Below, piece by piece: positions 56,986 through 64,000 of a stretch of DNA of 64,000 nucleotides. The notes beneath the pieces are model-generated. The model did no database searches and was not told the origin of the DNA. It worked only from the letters and a program-made list of their open reading frames with translations. The DNA lies in contig NZ_SISF01000034.1 of assembly GCF_004310285.1 (NCBI RefSeq), positions 387,890 to 451,889 of the forward strand. Reading direction: 5' to 3'. The DNA comes from Agrobacterium cavarae (GTDB taxonomy: Bacteria > Pseudomonadota > Alphaproteobacteria > Rhizobiales > Rhizobiaceae). Every line of letters begins with the position of its first letter. The first letter of the stretch is position 1. Both the position numbers and the translations under genes were made by a program.

Positions 56986-59061
56986 ATGTCAAAGTTCGGC
57001 TCTAGCATTCAGCCCGGCGATTTCACGCGCCTGGGCGCCAATTTCGATGGCGACGGCGTAAATTTTGCAATCTTCAGCGCATGTGCACAACGGGTCGAAC
57101 TTTGTCTTTTCGATGAGACGGGCAACACCGAAATCGAGCGCATCACTCTGCCTGAGTTCACCAACGAAATTTGGCACGGCTATGTTCCGGGACTGAAGCC
57201 CGGCGCCCTTTACGGATATCGCGTCCACGGCCCCTATGATCCGGAAAACGGCCACCGCTTCAACCCCAACAAGCTGCTGGTCGACCCTTACGCGCGCGAA
57301 CTGGTGGGCGACATCCAATGGGGCCAGGAGCAGTTCGGCTACGACCTGAACAGCGAGGACAAGGATCTGTCCTATAACGAGGCCGACAGCGCCTCCAAGA
57401 TGCCTAAGTGCCGCGTGATCGATCCCAAGGATTATGACTGGAGCGGCGACAAGCGCCCGAACATTCCGTGGTCGAAGACCATCTTCTACGAAACGCACGT
57501 CAAGGGCTTCACCAAGCTTCACCCTGCCCTGCCCGAGGAGCTCAAGGGCACCTATGAAGGGCTCGGCCACAAGGATGTCGTTTCCTACATCAAAAGCCTC
57601 GGCATCACGTCGATCGAGCTTCTTCCGATCCACTACTTCCCCGACGATTCGCATCTGCTCGACAAGGGGCTGAAGAACTTCTGGGGATACAACTCCCTTG
57701 CCTTTTTTGCACCGGCTTCGCGTTACTACGGCCCGCGTGCTATGGCAGGTTTCCGCGATATGGTGCGGGCCTTCCACGATGGCGGCATCGAAGTCATTCT
57801 CGACGTGGTCTATAACCACACGGCAGAAGGCAATGAACTTGGACCGACCCTCTCATTCAAGGGGATCGACAACTTCTCCTATTACCGCACCCTGCCCGAT
57901 CAGCCCCGCTATTACATCAACGACACGGGAACGGGAAACACCGTCAATACCTCTCACCCGCGTGTGCTGCAGATGGTGACGGACTCGCTGCGCTACTGGG
58001 CCGAAGATATGCATGTCGACGGCTTCCGCTTCGATCTTGGCACTATTCTGGGTCGCGAGCCGGAAGGGTTCGATCAGCGCAGCGGTTTCTTCGATGCTGT
58101 CGGCCAGGATCCGGTGCTGTCTCGCTTGAAGCTCGTGGGTGAGCCCTGGGACATCGGCCCTGGCGGTTATCAAGTCGGCGGCTTCCCGCCCGGCTGGGCG
58201 GAATGGAACGACAAGTATCGCGACACGGTGCGCGAATACTGGAAGGATGAAGATGGCACGGCCGGCGATTTTGCCGCGCGCGTTCTCGGTTCCGGCGACG
58301 TCTACGATCTTCGCGGCCGCAAGACCTGGGCAAGTGTGAACTTTATCACTGCGCATGACGGCTTCACGCTGAACGACCTCGTCTCCTACAACGAGAAGCA
58401 CAACGAGGCGAACGGCGAAGACAACAAGGACGGTCACAGCGACAATCGTAGCTTCAACTACGGCGTCGAAGGCCCGACGGATGACGAAGGCATCACCGCC
58501 GTTCGTGATCGCCAGAAGCGCAATTTCCTCGCAACGCTTCTGCTTTCTCACGGCACGCCGATGATCCTTGCAGGTGACGAGTTCGGCCGCAGCCAGATGG
58601 GCAACAACAACGGCTATTGCCAGGATAGCGATCTGAGCTGGGTGCACTGGGAGGGTCTACCGGAAAGCGCCGAAACGTTGCGCGAGTTTACCCGCCGCCT
58701 GATCGAACTGAGGCAGACCCATTCCGTGCTTCGTCGCGACAGCTGGCATGACGGCACGCACGTCACCTGGCTGAACCCAGGCGGCGGCGAGCAGACGCAG
58801 GAACATTGGGCGGACGCGGGAAGCACATCGCTCGGCCTGCGCATGACCCGAGAAGGCGGCCCGGAAGGCGACGAATGGAATGATGTCCTCATTCTCTTCA
58901 ATCCGCATGAGGGCGATGTCGAGTTCAAGCTTCCCGAAGTAGAGCATGGCTGGACGACGGAACTGACCACAGCCGACCCAACCGTTGCCGGCAACCAGAT
59001 TGCCAACGCGCAGAACTATACGATGGAAGCCCGGAGCCTGGTCTTGCTGCGTGCCGCGTAA
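56986..59061 (+). CDS. glgX: Glycogen debranching enzyme (GH13, GlgX)
   Basis: Isoamylase-type alpha-1,6-glucosidase removing limit-dextrin branches. 691 residues: N-terminal CBM48-like domain (FTRLGANFDGDGVNFAIFS), then the GH13 barrel with region I DVVYNHTAEG, region II DGFRFDLG with the nucleophile aspartate, region III VGEPWDIG with the acid/base glutamate and region IV TAHDGFTLNDLV. Full length. It is not next to glgBAC or pgm genes here, which is unusual for a glgX of this group. Good GAGGAAACCC ribosome site. Confidence 0.94.
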   Translation: MSKFGSSIQPGDFTRLGANFDGDGVNFAIFSACAQRVELCLFDETGNTEIERITLPEFTNEIWHGYVPGLKPGALYGYRVHGPYDPENGHRFNPNKLLVDPYARELVGDIQWGQEQFGYDLNSEDKDLSYNEADSASKMPKCRVIDPKDYDWSGDKRPNIPWSKTIFYETHVKGFTKLHPALPEELKGTYEGLGHKDVVSYIKSLGITSIELLPIHYFPDDSHLLDKGLKNFWGYNSLAFFAPASRYYGPRAMAGFRDMVRAFHDGGIEVILDVVYNHTAEGNELGPTLSFKGIDNFSYYRTLPDQPRYYINDTGTGNTVNTSHPRVLQMVTDSLRYWAEDMHVDGFRFDLGTILGREPEGFDQRSGFFDAVGQDPVLSRLKLVGEPWDIGPGGYQVGGFPPGWAEWNDKYRDTVREYWKDEDGTAGDFAARVLGSGDVYDLRGRKTWASVNFITAHDGFTLNDLVSYNEKHNEANGEDNKDGHSDNRSFNYGVEGPTDDEGITAVRDRQKRNFLATLLLSHGTPMILAGDEFGRSQMGNNNGYCQDSDLSWVHWEGLPESAETLREFTRRLIELRQTHSVLRRDSWHDGTHVTWLNPGGGEQTQEHWADAGSTSLGLRMTREGGPEGDEWNDVLILFNPHEGDVEFKLPEVEHGWTTELTTADPTVAGNQIANAQNYTMEARSLVLLRAA

Positions 59062-59091
59062 TCATCGATCACAGGGTCTGATTTGAGAATG

Positions 59092-59120
59092 AAAGCCGGA
59101 GTGACCCTCCGGCTTTTTCT
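59092..59120 (+). terminator. Intrinsic terminator after glgX
   Basis: 10-bp arms (59092-59101 and 59107-59116) with a 5-base loop and T-run, 30 bases after the glgX stop. Confidence 0.88.
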
Positions 59121-59168
59121 ATACGGGCAGAACCGGTCGTTCACCGACCGGCGCGGCACCTTTAAGGG

Positions 59169-59594
59169 TCAGCGTGCCGCGGCGCCGACGAGGCGCAAAC
59201 CGCGGCGCTTCTTCAACAGCTTTGCCTTGGCGGCGATAGTGGAGCGCACGGCAAACAGAATGTCGTCGAAGTGATAGGGCTTGCTGAAGAAGCGGGCATC
59301 TGCCGGAAGGTCCAAGCTTTCAGACGCATGTCCCCCAGAGGTGACGACGACTGCAATGTGATGTTGAGACTTGTCTAGTGTCTCGACGAGATCGAGGCCG
59401 GACAAACCGCCCGGCATGTCGATATCGGTCACCACGGCAGCGATCTGCTCGTTCTTGCCGATCACACCCACGGCTTCCAGCACATTGGATGCTTCCAAAA
59501 CGCGGTAGCCCTTCTCTTCCAGGGCATCCACAAGGGCAAATCGAATGATTGGTTCGTCTTCGACAACCAATACCGTCACGCCAGCTTCCTGCAT
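59169..59594 (-). CDS. Single-domain response regulator
   Basis: 141 residues, receiver only. Key residues are present: acidic pair in VVEDEP, phospho-acceptor aspartate in TDIDMPGG, the conserved Thr/Ser in VVTSGG and Lys in FSKPYHFDD. The C-terminal 25 residues are Lys/Arg-rich. No output domain and no kinase nearby, so it may act as a shuttle or sink or bind a partner through its basic tail. ATG 59594 is chosen (GGAG eight bases upstream); TTG 59600 would be too close to it. Confidence 0.9.
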   Translation of the reverse strand: MQEAGVTVLVVEDEPIIRFALVDALEEKGYRVLEASNVLEAVGVIGKNEQIAAVVTDIDMPGGLSGLDLVETLDKSQHHIAVVVTSGGHASESLDLPADARFFSKPYHFDDILFAVRSTIAAKAKLLKKRRGLRLVGAAAR

Positions 59595-59600
59595 ACGCAA

Positions 59601-59960
59601 TACTCCGCTTTAAGCCTGGACCGCCAGACACAAGACTTGGCAGTTCACGTGCTGTGGCACCCGATGGGTGGCGGTGGCTTCGACGTCCGCCATTCCATCT
59701 TTCCAACAGAACGCGCAATTCGGCGACATTGATGAGAGCATGCGGGACAAAATTGAAAACAATATTAATAAAATGCAAAATATCTCGAAACGGCATGTCG
59801 CAAATTAGATATTGCCGTTTGTCAAGCCGGTCTCACGGATTGTTTTTTTGACGTGGACGAACCCGCGTCGTATTTCTCCTTCAGGCCGTCGCATTCAGAA
59901 CATACAGATGATAGTTTCCAAGCAAGAAATTGCTTTTCCGCAAAATGGGGCATGGTCGTC
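59601..59960. other. 360-base gap before the GlxA-type regulator
   Basis: No gene was recognised. An inverted repeat with 8-base arms AAACGGCA (59788-59795) and TGCCGTTT (59813-59820) stands about 140 bases before the regulator start and could be an operator. The part near 59750-59790 is AT-rich and may be promoter. Confidence 0.4.
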
Positions 59961-60995
59961 ATGAGCAAAACTCCCAAGAAACGTTCAATCGTATTTTTCA
60001 TGGTTCCTCAGTTCACCATGCTTCCGTTTACGGCGGCGGTGGAAACGTTGCGTATCGCCAACCGCATGCTCGGCTACGATGCCTATGAATGGCGCCTTGC
60101 TTCCATTGACGGCCTCAAGGTGACCTCCTCCAGCGGTATTGCGCTGGAGGCGAACACCTCTCTTGCTGAAGAGCGCAAATGCATCGGCGGCGAGAACCGC
60201 CCAAGCATGGTGCTGGTCTGTTCCGGGATCGACATCGATCAATATGTGAACAAGTCGGTCAATGCGTGGCTGCGTGAAGTCAACAATCGCGGCATTGCTG
60301 TCGGTAGTCTCTGTACGGGCGCACATGTGCTTGCCCAGGCGGGACTGCTGAATGGCAAGCGCTGTGCGATCCACTGGGAAAATCTTCCAGGTTTTTCCGA
60401 GGCTTTTCCGCAAGTCGAAGTCTATGCCGATCTCTACGAAGTGGACGGCAACATCTATACCTGCGCCGGCGGAACGGCTTCGCTCGACATGATGCTGAAC
60501 CTGATCGGTCAGGATTTCGGCGAAAACCTGGTGAACCGCGTGTGCGAACAGCAGTTGACGGACCGCGTGCGCAATCCACACGATCGCCAACGTCTGCCGC
60601 TCCGCGCCCGTCTTGGCGTGCAGAACGACAAGGTTCTCTCGATCATCGAGCTGATGGAAAGGAACCTCTCTGAGCCTCTTTCGCTTCTCGATATTGCCGA
60701 AGGCGCCGATCTTTCCCGCAGGCAGGTGGAGCGACTGTTCCGCCAGGAAATGGGCCGATCACCCGCGCGCTACTATCTTGAGATCAGGCTGGATCGGGCG
60801 CGTCACCTTCTGGTGCAATCGGCCATGCCGGTTGTGGAAGTCGCGGTCGCATGTGGCTTCGTCTCGGCCTCGCACTTTTCCAAGTGTTATCGCGAAATCT
60901 ACAACCGCACGCCGCAACAGGAGCGGGCAGAGCGCAAACTCGTGATCAGCGCATCGAGAATGCTAGCAGCCAGCCAGGGCAAAGCCGCACATTGA
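59961..60995 (+). CDS. GlxA family transcriptional regulator
   Basis: About 344 residues. The N-terminal DJ-1/PfpI-like domain (FFMVPQFTMLPFTAAVETLRIANRML, then GIAVGSLCTGAHVLAQAGLLNGK with the nucleophile-position cysteine in LCTGA) is followed by a C-terminal AraC double HTH (LSLLDIAEGADLSRRQVERLFRQEMGRSPARYY and VAVACGFVSASHFSKCYREIYNRTPQQER). This layout fits GbdR/GlxA-type activators of amine or arginine catabolism. The start is uncertain: ATG 59961 (MSKTPKK) or 59952. No catabolic genes are adjacent. Confidence 0.88.
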   Translation: MSKTPKKRSIVFFMVPQFTMLPFTAAVETLRIANRMLGYDAYEWRLASIDGLKVTSSSGIALEANTSLAEERKCIGGENRPSMVLVCSGIDIDQYVNKSVNAWLREVNNRGIAVGSLCTGAHVLAQAGLLNGKRCAIHWENLPGFSEAFPQVEVYADLYEVDGNIYTCAGGTASLDMMLNLIGQDFGENLVNRVCEQQLTDRVRNPHDRQRLPLRARLGVQNDKVLSIIELMERNLSEPLSLLDIAEGADLSRRQVERLFRQEMGRSPARYYLEIRLDRARHLLVQSAMPVVEVAVACGFVSASHFSKCYREIYNRTPQQERAERKLVISASRMLAASQGKAAH

Positions 60996-61170
60996 ATTTG
61001 CCGTTAGCACGCGCCGCGCTAAGTCAGTGCAGCGCGTTGTCGGTCGCTTCCAAAAAGTAAGACAGCCCAGATTTTCGACCCCGTGTCGGGACGGCGATCC
61101 ATTGAAAGCTCGATGGTCGGACCAACCCCGGCCATGATGCCTGAGTGCGCTTCAACCGTTCATCGCCCCG

Positions 61171-61198
61171 AAAAAAGGCCCGCCGAAGCGAGCCTTTG
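61171..61198 (-). terminator. Intrinsic terminator of gnd
   Basis: Stem of 10 bp (AAAGGCTCGC/GCGGGCCTTT with one G-U) around a TTCG loop, followed by six T on the minus strand, just past the gnd stop. Confidence 0.85.
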
Positions 61199-61202
61199 TT
61201 CG

Positions 61203-62639
61203 TTATTTCGAGAAGATATCGAGGCCGCTGCCCCAAGGGCCGTGCGGTTTGTCGACGCCATCGGTCCGCTCAAAGCCATGCGCGCCGAAGAAGTCGCGCT
61301 GCGCCTGGATGAGGTTGGCTGTGCCGCGACCACGGCGGTAGGCGTCGAAATAACCGAGTGCGGAGGCAAGAGCCGGGACCGGCAGGCCAGACAGGATGGC
61401 GTGCGAAACGACATGGCGCAGCGGTGCGTCCGTGTCCTGAACCATCTTGGAGAAGGCTGGCGTCACGATAAGGTTCGCTACATGCGGATCCTTGGTGAAG
61501 GCCGAGGTGATTTCATCGAGGAACTGCGAGCGGATGATGCAGCCAGCGCGCCAGATGCGGGCGATGGTGGGCATCGGCAGGTCCCAGTTGAACTCCTTGG
61601 ACGCCGCAGCCATCACGGCGAAGCCTTGCGCATAGGCGCCGATCTTTGCGGCAAGAAGTGCGTTTTCCAGATCGTCGATGAAGGCCTGCTTGTCCGCGGG
61701 TGCGGCAAGCGCCTTCGGAACGCCGAAGATCTTCTCCGCGGCTTCGCGCTCGTCCTTCTGAGATGAAAGAATACGAGCAGCGACGGCGGCTTCGATAGCC
61801 GTTGCCGCGACACCCATATTCTGTGCCTCGATAACGGACCACTTGCCAGTGCCCTTCTGACCTGCCTTGTCGAGGATCAGATCCACCATCGGCTTGCCGG
61901 TAACGGGATCGGCGGCGCGCAGCACCTTCTCGGTGATCTCGATCAGATAGGAATTCAGGCGGCCCTTGTTCCACGTGCCGAAGACATCGGCAATTTCCCC
62001 GGCGCTGAGCTTAAGACCGTCGCGCAAGATGCCGTAGATTTCGGCGATCATCTGCATATCGGCATATTCGATGCCGTTATGGATCGTCTTGACGAAGTGT
62101 CCCGCGCCATCATTGCCGAGCCAGGCAACGCAAGGGTCGTTATCATATTTGGCCGAGATCGATGTCAGCACCTTTTCGACGCGCTTCCAGCTCTCTTCGG
62201 TGCCGCCGACCATGATGGACGGACCATGGCGAGCGCCCTCTTCTCCGCCGGAAACACCCATGCCAATGAAGGTCAGGCCGCTGTCTTTCAGAGTGTCGAA
62301 ACGACGGATCGTGTCACGGAAGTTGGCGTTGCCCGCATCGATCATGATGTCGCCGTTTTCCAGATAGGGCTTGAGAATTTCCATCTGCTGATCGACGGGA
62401 TCGCCGGCCTTGATCATGATGATGATCGGGCGCGGCGGGCGAATGGCGGCAACGAAGTCTTCAATGGTTTCGCAAGGGATGATCTGTCCCTGCAGTTCGC
62501 CGGCGTCGGCGTAAAATTTCTTCGTCGCTTCCGGGGTTCGGTTGAAAACGGCAATCTTGTTGCCTTTTTCCGCGATGTTGAGCGCCAGGTTCGAGCCCAT
62601 GACGCCAAGACCGATCAAACCGATTTCTGCCTGTTCCAC
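61203..62639 (-). CDS. gnd: 6-phosphogluconate dehydrogenase (decarboxylating)
   Basis: Pentose phosphate pathway enzyme making ribulose-5-phosphate and NADPH. About 478 residues: N-terminal Rossmann GLGVMGSNLALNIAEKG, substrate motifs GMGVSGGEEGARHGPSIM and GHFVKTIHNGIEYADMQ with the catalytic Lys, and a C-terminal dimer part. GTG 62639 has GGAG eight bases upstream and gives (M)EQAEIGLIG; ATG 62660 is 7 codons earlier with a weaker site. Monocistronic with its own terminator. Confidence 0.94.
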   Translation of the reverse strand: MEQAEIGLIGLGVMGSNLALNIAEKGNKIAVFNRTPEATKKFYADAGELQGQIIPCETIEDFVAAIRPPRPIIIMIKAGDPVDQQMEILKPYLENGDIMIDAGNANFRDTIRRFDTLKDSGLTFIGMGVSGGEEGARHGPSIMVGGTEESWKRVEKVLTSISAKYDNDPCVAWLGNDGAGHFVKTIHNGIEYADMQMIAEIYGILRDGLKLSAGEIADVFGTWNKGRLNSYLIEITEKVLRAADPVTGKPMVDLILDKAGQKGTGKWSVIEAQNMGVAATAIEAAVAARILSSQKDEREAAEKIFGVPKALAAPADKQAFIDDLENALLAAKIGAYAQGFAVMAAASKEFNWDLPMPTIARIWRAGCIIRSQFLDEITSAFTKDPHVANLIVTPAFSKMVQDTDAPLRHVVSHAILSGLPVPALASALGYFDAYRRGRGTANLIQAQRDFFGAHGFERTDGVDKPHGPWGSGLDIFSK

Positions 62640-62772
62640 GGATGTGTCTCCATTTTGCATCTGATGGCGCCTGTTTTGGCACTCCCGCCTTCAAACGGCA
62701 AGGTGAGACCCAATTGAAACGGTTAAATTTTGATGACAGCGGTCACCTTTGGCGTCGCCGTCCCCAAAACCG

Positions 62773-62928
62773 TCAAGCGGACGGTTTGTCGTCACCATCC
62801 TCCAGCGCCCGCCAGGCGGAGCCATCCATATCCTCATACTGACCGCTTTTCAGCGACCAGAGAAAGGCGAACAGACCGAGCGCACCGAGAAGCAACGCGA
62901 CGGGTATGAGGAACACCAACATGTTCAT
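62773..62928 (-). CDS. ccoS: cbb3-type cytochrome oxidase assembly protein CcoS
   Basis: 51 residues: MNMLVFLIPVALLLGALGLF forms the single membrane helix, followed by WSLKSGQYEDMDGSAW, the CcoS signature. Needed for cofactor insertion into cbb3 oxidase. The ATG overlaps the stop of the P-type ATPase gene (ATGA). It ends the fixGHIS-type cluster at the right edge of the window. Confidence 0.93.
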   Translation of the reverse strand: MNMLVFLIPVALLLGALGLFAFLWSLKSGQYEDMDGSAWRALEDGDDKPSA

Positions 62929-64000
62929 GCGATCTGCGCTCCAGTTGCCATCCCAATTTCGGCGGACCGCTGCTCAAGCTTCCGTGTCGCTTTCCGTTCG
63001 AAGCCACTGAGGCGAAGCGCGTTGGTGACCACGATGATCGAGGACGTAGACATGGCAATGGCTGCGATCATGGGCGTGGCGAGACCTGCGAGCGCAATCG
63101 GAACAGCGATGATGTTATAGCCAATCGCCAGCGCAAAATTCTGTCGGATGAGCCGCCCTGCCCGTCGCGAAATATCGACAGCAAAGGCCACGGACCTTAG
63201 ATCCTCTCGCACGAAGACGAAGTCCGCGGCCTGGCGGCCAATGTCGGCTGCCGATGCCGGAGCAATGGACACATGGGCTGCGGCCAGCGCCGGGGCGTCG
63301 TTGATCCCGTCGCCCACCATCAGCACCTTGCGACCTTCGGCGGCAAGCTGCTCGCAGCGCCGCGCCTTGTCCACTGGGGTGAAGCCGCCGTTCCAGCTTT
63401 CGAGCCCGAGCTTGCCTGCCAACGCCTTGACGGCGGATGGTCTGTCTCCGGAGACGATCTCTGCGCTGAACCCGAAACCCTGCAAGGTTTTGATCGCCTG
63501 GCACGTGCCGGGCCTCGTCTGGTCCTCGAAGCGGAAGCAGGCAACTTCTTCACCCTCCAGTGACAACACCACCTCCGACGCGGTGTCTCCCTCGCTTCGC
63601 GGCGCCTCCGTCGGGCAGCAAAAGCGTCTGTTGCCCAGCCGGTAGATGCCTTTCTCTGTCCTCGCCTCCACGCCGCATCCGGGTATCTCGCTGACAGCAT
63701 CGAACACTGGGAGCGCGCCGCGAACCGAGCCGTAGAGCGCCTGGGAAAGAGGGTGACGAGAATTGGCGGCAAGGCCTGCGGCAAGCAGCAAGGCGTCGTC
63801 CGGCACATCCGCCATATCGAGCAGACGGGGCTCGCCGAGCGTCAATGTACCGGTCTTGTCGAAGAGCACAGTATCGGCCTCGGCAAGCCGCTCCATTGCC
63901 GAGCCATCCTTGACCATGACACCGTTCTTGAACAGTTCCCCCGCTGCAACAACCTGCACGACGGGAACAGCAAGACCCAATGCACACGGGCAGGTGATGA
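62925..64000 (-). CDS. fixI: Copper-transporting P1B-type ATPase, FixI/CcoI (partial)
   Basis: The C-terminal 358 or so residues of a heavy-metal P-type ATPase; the 5' part lies beyond the right edge. Seen: the metal-transport motif CPCALGLAVP near the edge, phosphorylation motif DKTGTLT, hinge GDGINDAPALAAAHVSIAP, and the last two membrane helices. Linked to ccoS by a 4-base overlap, which identifies it as the copper importer for cbb3 oxidase assembly (fixI/ccoI) rather than a general copper exporter. Full length is typically about 750 residues. Confidence 0.93.
   Translation of the reverse strand, partial: ITCPCALGLAVPVVQVVAAGELFKNGVMVKDGSAMERLAEADTVLFDKTGTLTLGEPRLLDMADVPDDALLLAAGLAANSRHPLSQALYGSVRGALPVFDAVSEIPGCGVEARTEKGIYRLGNRRFCCPTEAPRSEGDTASEVVLSLEGEEVACFRFEDQTRPGTCQAIKTLQGFGFSAEIVSGDRPSAVKALAGKLGLESWNGGFTPVDKARRCEQLAAEGRKVLMVGDGINDAPALAAAHVSIAPASAADIGRQAADFVFVREDLRSVAFAVDISRRAGRLIRQNFALAIGYNIIAVPIALAGLATPMIAAIAMSTSSIIVVTNALRLSGFERKATRKLEQRSAEIGMATGAQIA

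Overview
The window looks like ordinary, gene-dense chromosome from an alphaproteobacterium of the Rhizobiaceae (Agrobacterium/Rhizobium group). The reasons are the order dusB(nifR3)-ntrB-ntrC-ntrY-ntrX-trkA-hfq-hflX, a fused ispDF next to a stand-alone CinA C-terminal domain, cysG-DUF2849-cysI-DUF934, a fixI-ccoS end of a fixGHIS cluster, tandem PilZ and BTLCP proteins, DUF1127 and DUF2336 genes, a high-GC coding style and palindromic intergenic repeats. No phage, insertion sequence, CRISPR array, rRNA or tRNA was recognised.

Layout. 1-4790: a tandem glycine riboswitch followed by gcvT-gcvH-gcvP and a strong terminator. 4900-8040: a membrane diguanylate cyclase, a secreted protein of unknown function and an MFS transporter. 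8050-12980 (minus): ferredoxin-NADP reductase and a siroheme/sulfite (or nitrite) reduction operon. 13200-15850: a deaminase, mazG and a second diguanylate cyclase. 16090-26850 (minus): hflX, hfq, trkA and the two nitrogen two-component systems NtrYX and NtrBC, led by dusB. 27080-29220: ispDF, cinA and convergent ratA. 29230-30400: two tandem paralogous P-loop kinase-like genes, one with a frameshift. 30590-38150: an AraC regulator with a DMT exporter, an ABC exporter, an AI-2E family protein, a GNAT acetyltransferase and a DUF2336 protein. 38290-45440: flavin reductase and nitroreductase, a secreted protein with three internal repeats, thrS, DUF2267, yidD, an IscU-like scaffold, folE and hisI. 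45540-54050: patatin, CBS, rhomboid, PilZ, BTLCP, DUF1489, sdaA and small or unknown genes. 54280-64000: an orphan ParA, an entericidin-like lipoprotein, a LysR/DUF1127 pair, glgX, a single-domain response regulator, a GlxA-type regulator, gnd, and ccoS-fixI running off the right edge.

Functional links. Glycine cleavage is controlled by its own product pool through the riboswitch. CysG makes siroheme for the CysI-type reductase in the same operon. NtrBC and NtrYX form the nitrogen control module and sit beside the RNA chaperone Hfq. Two GGDEF enzymes and a tandem PilZ receptor, next to a periplasmic BTLCP protease, point to c-di-GMP signalling. CcoS and FixI serve assembly of a cbb3-type oxidase for microaerobic respiration.

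Items beyond routine annotation: a one-base frameshift in one P-loop kinase paralogue; two families of about 100-bp dispersed intergenic repeats (A at 36881 and 55022 with a decayed copy near 15972; B at 31637 and 52281); a long hairpin just upstream of the glycine riboswitch; three short genes (33, 51 and 53 residues); and a 20-bp palindrome in front of the LysR gene. I did not find convincing evidence of a wholly new system.
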